From Paragonimus skrjabini miyazakii (Eukaryota; Platyhelminthes; Trematoda; Plagiorchiida; Troglotrematidae), in assembly GCA_014338405.1 (NCBI GenBank), contig JTDE01002016.1, positions 35,343 to 99,342 of the forward strand: a stretch of DNA of 64,000 nucleotides, read 5' to 3'. Positions 58,550-64,000 of this stretch are shown piece by piece (position 1 is the first letter of the stretch; each line of letters opens with the position of its first letter). Under the pieces are notes generated by a model. That model made no database searches. It saw only the letters and a list, made by a program, of their open reading frames with translations, and had not been told where the DNA came from. The position numbers were made by a program, and so were the translations under genes.

Positions 58550-58957
58550 TCAAAAGACGACACACCATGAGTATACGACATGCACTGTATGGAATTTAAT
58601 TAAGTCGATCATCGACCCAATCGATTTGAAACCAGGGTCGATGACATACCCGAATTGACTGCTTTTAAGTATAAAATACTGGCTTAATGATTCTCCTTCC
58701 ATCAGCTTTGACGGTATAACATGTTCTTCACTGATCACCCCATCAATAGCTGGAATATATTCATCCGTGTTCACTTGGTATCCACCTTTATCCAGGTTAG
58801 ACAAGATGATGTTGTTCACCGACTGTGTTTCTATTTGCCCCAGCTTACTGGCACAATGTTCTCGTTTGTTTCCGGCATTGTCACCTTCCATAAAAACGCC
58901 CTGCATCGCGGAATTTACTGAGGTCTGCCCATGTGATCCAACGTTATGCAGCCACAA
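58550..58957 (-). other. unassigned 135-codon open frame
   Basis: One of the longer unexplained frames on the right side. It is moderately hydrophilic (GGYQVNTDEYIPAIDGVISE near the centre), with no recognised domain and no flanking splice pair checked with confidence. It could be a decayed mobile-element frame. Confidence 0.2.
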
Positions 58958-59769
58958 ACGGTTTGTCCAGACGATGTGACAACCTTGATATCAAATCGAT
59001 AGAATTGACAACCAAACCTAGCGGATCAGTCAACCAGTGAACTTGACGCATTAGACTAATTGGATAGATAGTCAGTTTTTGTCTATGGCTGGTCTATGGC
59101 GATACAGCGACAAATATTTAGAGTCTAAAAGTCTTTTAGTGAAGATAGGCCAACCAGAATGGAACAATCAGTGCTGAACCAGAATGACGACAAAAACTAC
59201 CTTTCAGCATATAATCCGTTCTCCTTTAAATGATGTTGTCACTGTTGATGGTATGTGGTAATATCATGAGCAATCAGTCTGCACGCAATGCATAACCGAC
59301 AACTTTTGTCAAAGAAAAAATCTCTTTCTTCTACATGGATGATCTTAAGCGAAGGAAGCAGATGAGTTCAAATTTGAAGGTCCCAGTCCCTGTTTAAGGA
59401 GCTGCTTCCCAAAAGCAATTGGTCAATAAAATGAGATAGGTTTTATTAGATCGACAGTGATTACCTTTTGCGTGATTGATTCTAGGATTTGTTTTGGCGA
59501 ATTCTCTTACCTCTTTTTCGGTCTCCGAAAGTCCCGATGTCCAGGGACGCCACACTTTTATGCATTAATGGGAGGGCTTCGTACAAATCGGTTGCAAGCG
59601 TTTGGTTTTCCGCTGAACCTGTTAATTAACAAAAATTTTCATTTATCCGTTCATCGCGGTCATTCGCCTGACTGTGATTCGAGCCGCCACTCACCGTAAC
59701 AGTGACGTGTAGTAACCAAGAAGAAGAAAGATTTGCGAAAAAAGATAGAATTTGCTAAAACAACGCTAC
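58958..59769. other. unassigned region
   Basis: No gene or repeat recognised. It may contain the lost 5' part of the Penelope-like element that follows. Confidence 0.4.
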
Positions 59770-61010
59770 TGGGTTCTTACTCGGACATCTTCTGGCCAAC
59801 GTATGCATAAGGGAGCTTGAACGCACCATGCTACAATTCACCAGCAGCCAGTACGGTCAGTATTGTGTACATGTCGACGATATATTTATCATTAAGAGCT
59901 TGGATTCTAATATGTGTACAACACTTGACAAGTTCAATCGTGCCCATCAATCACATACGTTTAACCTTGAGGAAGAGACAGAAAATCAAATATCCTTCCT
60001 AGATGTTCATTCACATCGACGAATAGACGGCACTATTCAACAGTGGATTCACTGAAAAAATATCTGAAATGGTCAGTACACAAACTGTCACAGTTTTGCA
60101 CTCCTTAGACTAAAGAGAAATCTAGTGCGTTACCTGACTGACAGAGCATATACAGTTTGTTCAGCGGATAGGATAGAATGTCAGCTGGAATTTAAGGAGA
60201 ATGTAACTCATGACAACGGCTACCTGGAACGATTTATCACCAGAAACATTATCAGAAAACCAACTACACCCGAAGTGCATGACATAAGAAGGTAACTTGT
60301 GTTTATGCGAGTACCATTCAGAGGTGATAGTGTCACAGACTGGCTAACATATAGACTCAACCAGACAATCAGTAAGACCTATGTCACAGCTGAACCCCAT
60401 GTTCAATTAATCACACTCAAATTTCTCAGGTTTATAACATAGACTGACAGTCCAGACGTCATCTATGTGTAGTTACCGTTTCACTTGTTCCTGTGCAACA
60501 AGTTCTATTGATCGAACGTCGGCACAGCTCTGGAAATAAATTCGGGAACACTAGTCACAGTGATTGAGGCATGGGGAGGCGTGATTGATCAACAGTGCGG
60601 TCCTCACTTATCTGGTTGAAAGTGAGTCCCAGGAGAACACTGACCAAGTCTTGTAAGTGGTCTATCGTGTGCTAGGTAACCCACCAAATGTCGTCCGAAT
60701 GAAAACACTATGTTTTGCCAAGGCTAACGGAATCAGACTGTTTGACCCGGTGTCATGTTATCAAAGGTGGTTTGTTCAGGTGCTGCTTTTGCCATGGCCA
60801 CAAATCCACTGGATCGATGACCAACCTGCGCGGTTAAACTAGTGAACAAGCGTGGCGTAGTGGACCAATCAAGCCATCGCCAACTGACTGATCAGTGACC
60901 TAGTTTCTCCGTCATAAGTCCCATCGATATCTCGATCTAACTCCGTAACTTCCTTATACAACTGTAACAGCCTGAAGATGAATTATCAAAAGCATATTTG
61001 AAACACCAAA
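59770..61010 (+). pseudogene. decayed Penelope-like element, same family as PLE1
   Basis: Near 59773-59845 one frame reads FLLGHLLANVCIRELERTML, the RT segment before the catalytic site. QYCVHVDDIFIIKSL (about 59857-59900) has VDD at the catalytic position, and ENQISFLDVHSHRRIDGTIQ follows. After stops and shifts, RYLTDRAYTVCSADRIECQL, PEVHDIRR and FMRVPFRGDSVTDWLTYRLN parallel the PLE1 protein. The GIY-YIG part is barely readable (near 60470-60560). The 3' end has CCTGAAGATGAATTATCAAA at 60972-60991, as in PLE1. Many stops show it is dead. Confidence 0.8.
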
Positions 61011-61339
61011 TGGAAGAACTCGAAATAGTATGAGTGCATGTAGGCCGTTAACTGTGACACACTGTCATCTTGGGTAGTGTTTCTACCCAGCGAATCGGGT
61101 GATTTCGAGAATCCAAGTCAGGCTGACGACAATTGCCCACTTTACTCAATTGAACAGTCAAGACCATCATACTTAGTGACCATTTTGTTGTCTGACTACC
61201 GAATGGTTTTCGTAAACGAAACTGGACACTGTAAACGTCCAGCTGAAATACGGACTAACTGACCCAACCACATCAGACCGCATAACTTGATTAGTTGATC
61301 AATTGATCGTGTATCCCTAAAGCTCCAAAATATGAGCTG
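61011..61339. other. gap between two decayed elements
   Basis: No gene or repeat recognised. The 61-codon frame at 61077-61262 has no known motif. Confidence 0.4.
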
Positions 61340-62330
61340 ACAAACTGCTGCATTAGAATGGTGTGAAAAGCAGTTTACACATACCAGCCTTGGTCAGTAT
61401 AGTCTGCATATGTTTGACAAAGAGGATAAGCAACATAATCCCCTCTGCACTCTCCACCTCAGTTAACATAGTGTCAGATAGAAACTTAACATTAAACTCA
61501 CTGAGTTCCTCAAGCGTACCCTACAAAATGTCAGTCGTTCCGAATTTAAATATGAAGGGCAAAATCGATCACTCTTTGTGAAATCCAGTGATAGATACGA
61601 ACACTCAGGACAACTGTCCCTAAACTCTCACTGTGCTTGTGAAGTGATGTTAAGGGATTCAAGTATTTCTCTGGAACTCCGTTTCAAAACAGCCAGTTTC
61701 ATAAAGATTTACGAGGGGCCTAATCGATGGGAGTCTTCAAGTCCAAAAAGGCCACGAGTGTCGGCTGTCTGTAACAGTGCGGATACTTCAATATCCATCT
61801 CACGGTGAAAATTTGACCACGGAACCCCCGACCGAATCGGAATCCTATTAGGGGTTCACAGATCTGACTTCCTTTGTGTTTAATGAGCCAGTCGTTAAGC
61901 CGGATGGAATAAATACTGGTTTGGTCTTCTTGTGAATGTTGACAGACGTCAGGCCCTCTTTGTGTTGAACTGACAGTCGGTGGGAGGTATACGTTATGAG
62001 TTAACTCTGAAGGAGTTTTGTCGCTTACGGTACCATTGAACAGAGAAAGAGAGGGGAATTCTGATCCACGAGTCTTGTTGTGTTTCAACCTGAACTTTAA
62101 GGCCACTTCTGTTTTTGAGGGCGGACCGTCTGGAATGCAGTAACTGACTCTTCTGCTTCCTTCTACTATACAGCCTTGCTTAGGCCGGATGATGTATTCC
62201 AAAAAACCTTCTGCCAGCTTGCTGATGTCTGAGCGTGCCATCTGGTGCGATAGATCGACCGGGACGCCACTGAATACACACTTAGTAGAATTTAAACAAT
62301 CGTCTGTTGGGGCATGTGCCAATATAACTG
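61340..62330 (-). pseudogene. decayed LINE (CR1/RTE-like) reverse transcriptase
   Basis: The 200-codon open frame at 61720-62322 ends with GFRFGRGFRGQIFTVRWILK and then PTLVAFLDLKTPID. This is the RT fingers-to-palm signature of non-LTR elements (GFRxGRG..DQIFTLR, F.D...A.D), with the first catalytic Asp kept in LDLK. Beyond shifts and stops, LKRSSREILESLNI (about 61690-61650), DFTKSDRFCPSYLN (degraded S-G-V-R-Q-G-C-P-L-S box) and LTEVESAEGIMLLILF (degraded Y-A-D-D box) follow in order. The YADD motif is SAEG, so the enzyme would be dead. The N-terminal 110 residues of the open frame are not recognisable and may be connector sequence. Confidence 0.8.
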
Positions 62331-64000
62331 ATACCCTATAGTTTTATGGTTTGCGTCAACAAACTGTCGTCTGTGTACTGTATCTGACAGCGTACAGGCT
62401 ATTGTTCACTGGAACCCAATCCAACAACGAGTAAAAAACTGTGGATAGCTTGTCAGAAAAGATGGTACGGTTGTGGTTTTCTTTTACCATAGACCTGATG
62501 AAGATATATGTCAATTCGATAATCTTAAAATGAGAGAGTTGTCAGAGCAAATTTTGGAGCACGACAGTTGATCTTTGGTTTGCTATTTTCTCCGGCTGAT
62601 GATCTCAATATGTGAGTGGAGGACATTACCGTAAGTGTGCAGAAGTGCCTTGTTTATAGACTATTTGAACACTGGTCTGCTTAGTTAAGTCGGAAACCTT
62701 CTTGTCAAGATGATGCTCAAGCTGGCAAATACTGAGATGACTGAGACTATTTTGTTTAGGAAATCGGCGAAATTCACCGACCGTTTGCAGTGTTATTTAC
62801 CATTAATCAGATCCAGAAAAAACAATGCGAATGAAAGCAAATTTAGCGCATTTTTTTAAAAATGTATCTCATCAAAACGTGTAGTATCTTGCAGTAGTAA
62901 CAACAGTGACAATCACAATGGTAACAACAAATTGTTCCATACTCTCTGAGTAGGTGCATATTTTTGGGTTTGAGGAGACAATCTGTACGGACAAAAAGCC
63001 TAAGCTTTTCGGCCAGAAACATTTGTGTACAGTTGGTCTGTAAGTTGTTGTGCTCAGAAAATCAACTAGAATCAGTCACACAACCGTCTGAGGGATTTCT
63101 AGTGTCGCTTAAACATTGGTGACAACACGGTTTAACGGTAGCAAATCTTTTCCATCCGGACTGTGAATAAGTCATTAGAAGTGTTTGTATGTCACCTGAA
63201 AATAAACCTCCGCTGTGTCCAGTCTTATGTAACGGCCAACAACTCACCTTTTTTCATCATCGCAACAAACATCCGCAGGAAAGAAGTAGTCGCTTGGGGG
63301 ATTGAACACACGGGCACGAAATGAATTTGCATGGAAGGAAGATCAGCAAGCAACGTCAGCGGCAGAACAAAGTGATTATAAAAAACGCCAACTGTGAGAT
63401 GCATCTCTGGTCAATCCTGAAAATGGCATAGTATGTTTCACAAACATGTGACCTTGTGTCCTATTTTGACAATGGGTTTTCCTACTGAGGTTACTGGATC
63501 TAGCTCTTCAACCCGTAAGGAAACATCTGAAGTTTCTATTTATTTCTAACCATATGGGAACGTGTTGGGTAATAAGGTTAGCCGGTTGTTGCTTCTCCTT
63601 TTGTAGTCCATACTGCACATATATGACCATTTGTATAGACAGTATTGTATACATTGTATAGTTGTGATCAAGGTGGCTAATAACGTTCTGATTCGTTACA
63701 CTACACACAATTTTGAAACATCACAAGTTTCGCATAAGAATTTTTGAAGGTGTTCTTGTCATCACTTGGAAATTGGAGTTCTGAGTACATTATCATCTTG
63801 TGTACAGCTAGTATTTATATTTTTCGAGGAACAGCTGTGCTGTATTTTCTAGTAGACTGAAGAGAATATCCAATGATCTCAGACATTTCCACCACTATGC
63901 TTAAGTCTAAAGAAAGACTGTAAATATATGTAAATATAGTGTGTTGTTTAAAAGATTGTTCCCATTGGGCACCCATAGGACAGTAGCTTTTGAGGTGTAT
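62331..64000. other. unassigned right end
   Basis: No open frame with a recognised domain. The first part may be upstream LINE sequence too decayed to read. Confidence 0.4.

Overview
The window is eukaryotic and repeat-rich. It has no bacterial-style operons, coding density is very low, exons are flanked by GT/AG splice signals, and introns run to several kilobases. The repeats (a hammerhead-ribozyme retroposon with tRNA-like A and B boxes, Penelope-like elements with GIY-YIG endonuclease, a Ty3/gypsy zinc-finger integrase, and a LINE reverse transcriptase) resemble those of parasitic flatworms. A digenean trematode with a large genome is my best guess. This is inference from repeat content; no species-diagnostic gene is present.

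The best-supported host gene is on the + strand. Three phase-compatible exons (26787-26889, 36065-37153, 39643-40785) encode a long, Ser/Thr/Pro-rich, probably nuclear protein. It carries two TDU-like motifs (DEHFFKAL and VDEHFEKSL) of the Vestigial-like 4/Tgi type that binds TEAD/Scalloped factors. The 5' exons were not found. Intron 26890-36064 holds three ribozyme retroposons and a 75-base-arm hairpin. Intron 37154-39642 holds an antisense Penelope-like element and an antisense tRNA-derived SINE. Further right, three exon-like blocks on the + strand (48247-48399, 56495-56569, 58130-58278) hint at one or more other genes that I cannot name.

Layout: 1-3020 has no recognised gene. 3021-4560 holds repeats. 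4561-14684 is mostly unassigned. 14685-15880 is a decayed Ty3/gypsy pol. 19205-23850 is a repeat cluster. 26787-40785 is the TDU gene with its intronic insertions. 45714-47804 is a 351-base inverted repeat pair. 48882-49507 is a young Penelope-like insertion with a 14-base target-site duplication. 50845-51846 is a ribozyme fold-back plus a ~790-base duplicate of 28370-29157. 54068-54420 is a hybrid SINE. 55601-56070 is another R1 copy. 59770-61010 is a decayed Penelope-like element. 61340-62330 is a decayed LINE reverse transcriptase on the - strand.

The most interesting system is the hammerhead ribozyme retroposon. Two copies keep every core residue, one copy is bounded by a perfect 12-base target-site duplication, and several copies are arranged as head-to-head or tail-to-tail fold-backs. 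All identities and motif calls were made by eye; no alignment or folding program was run.
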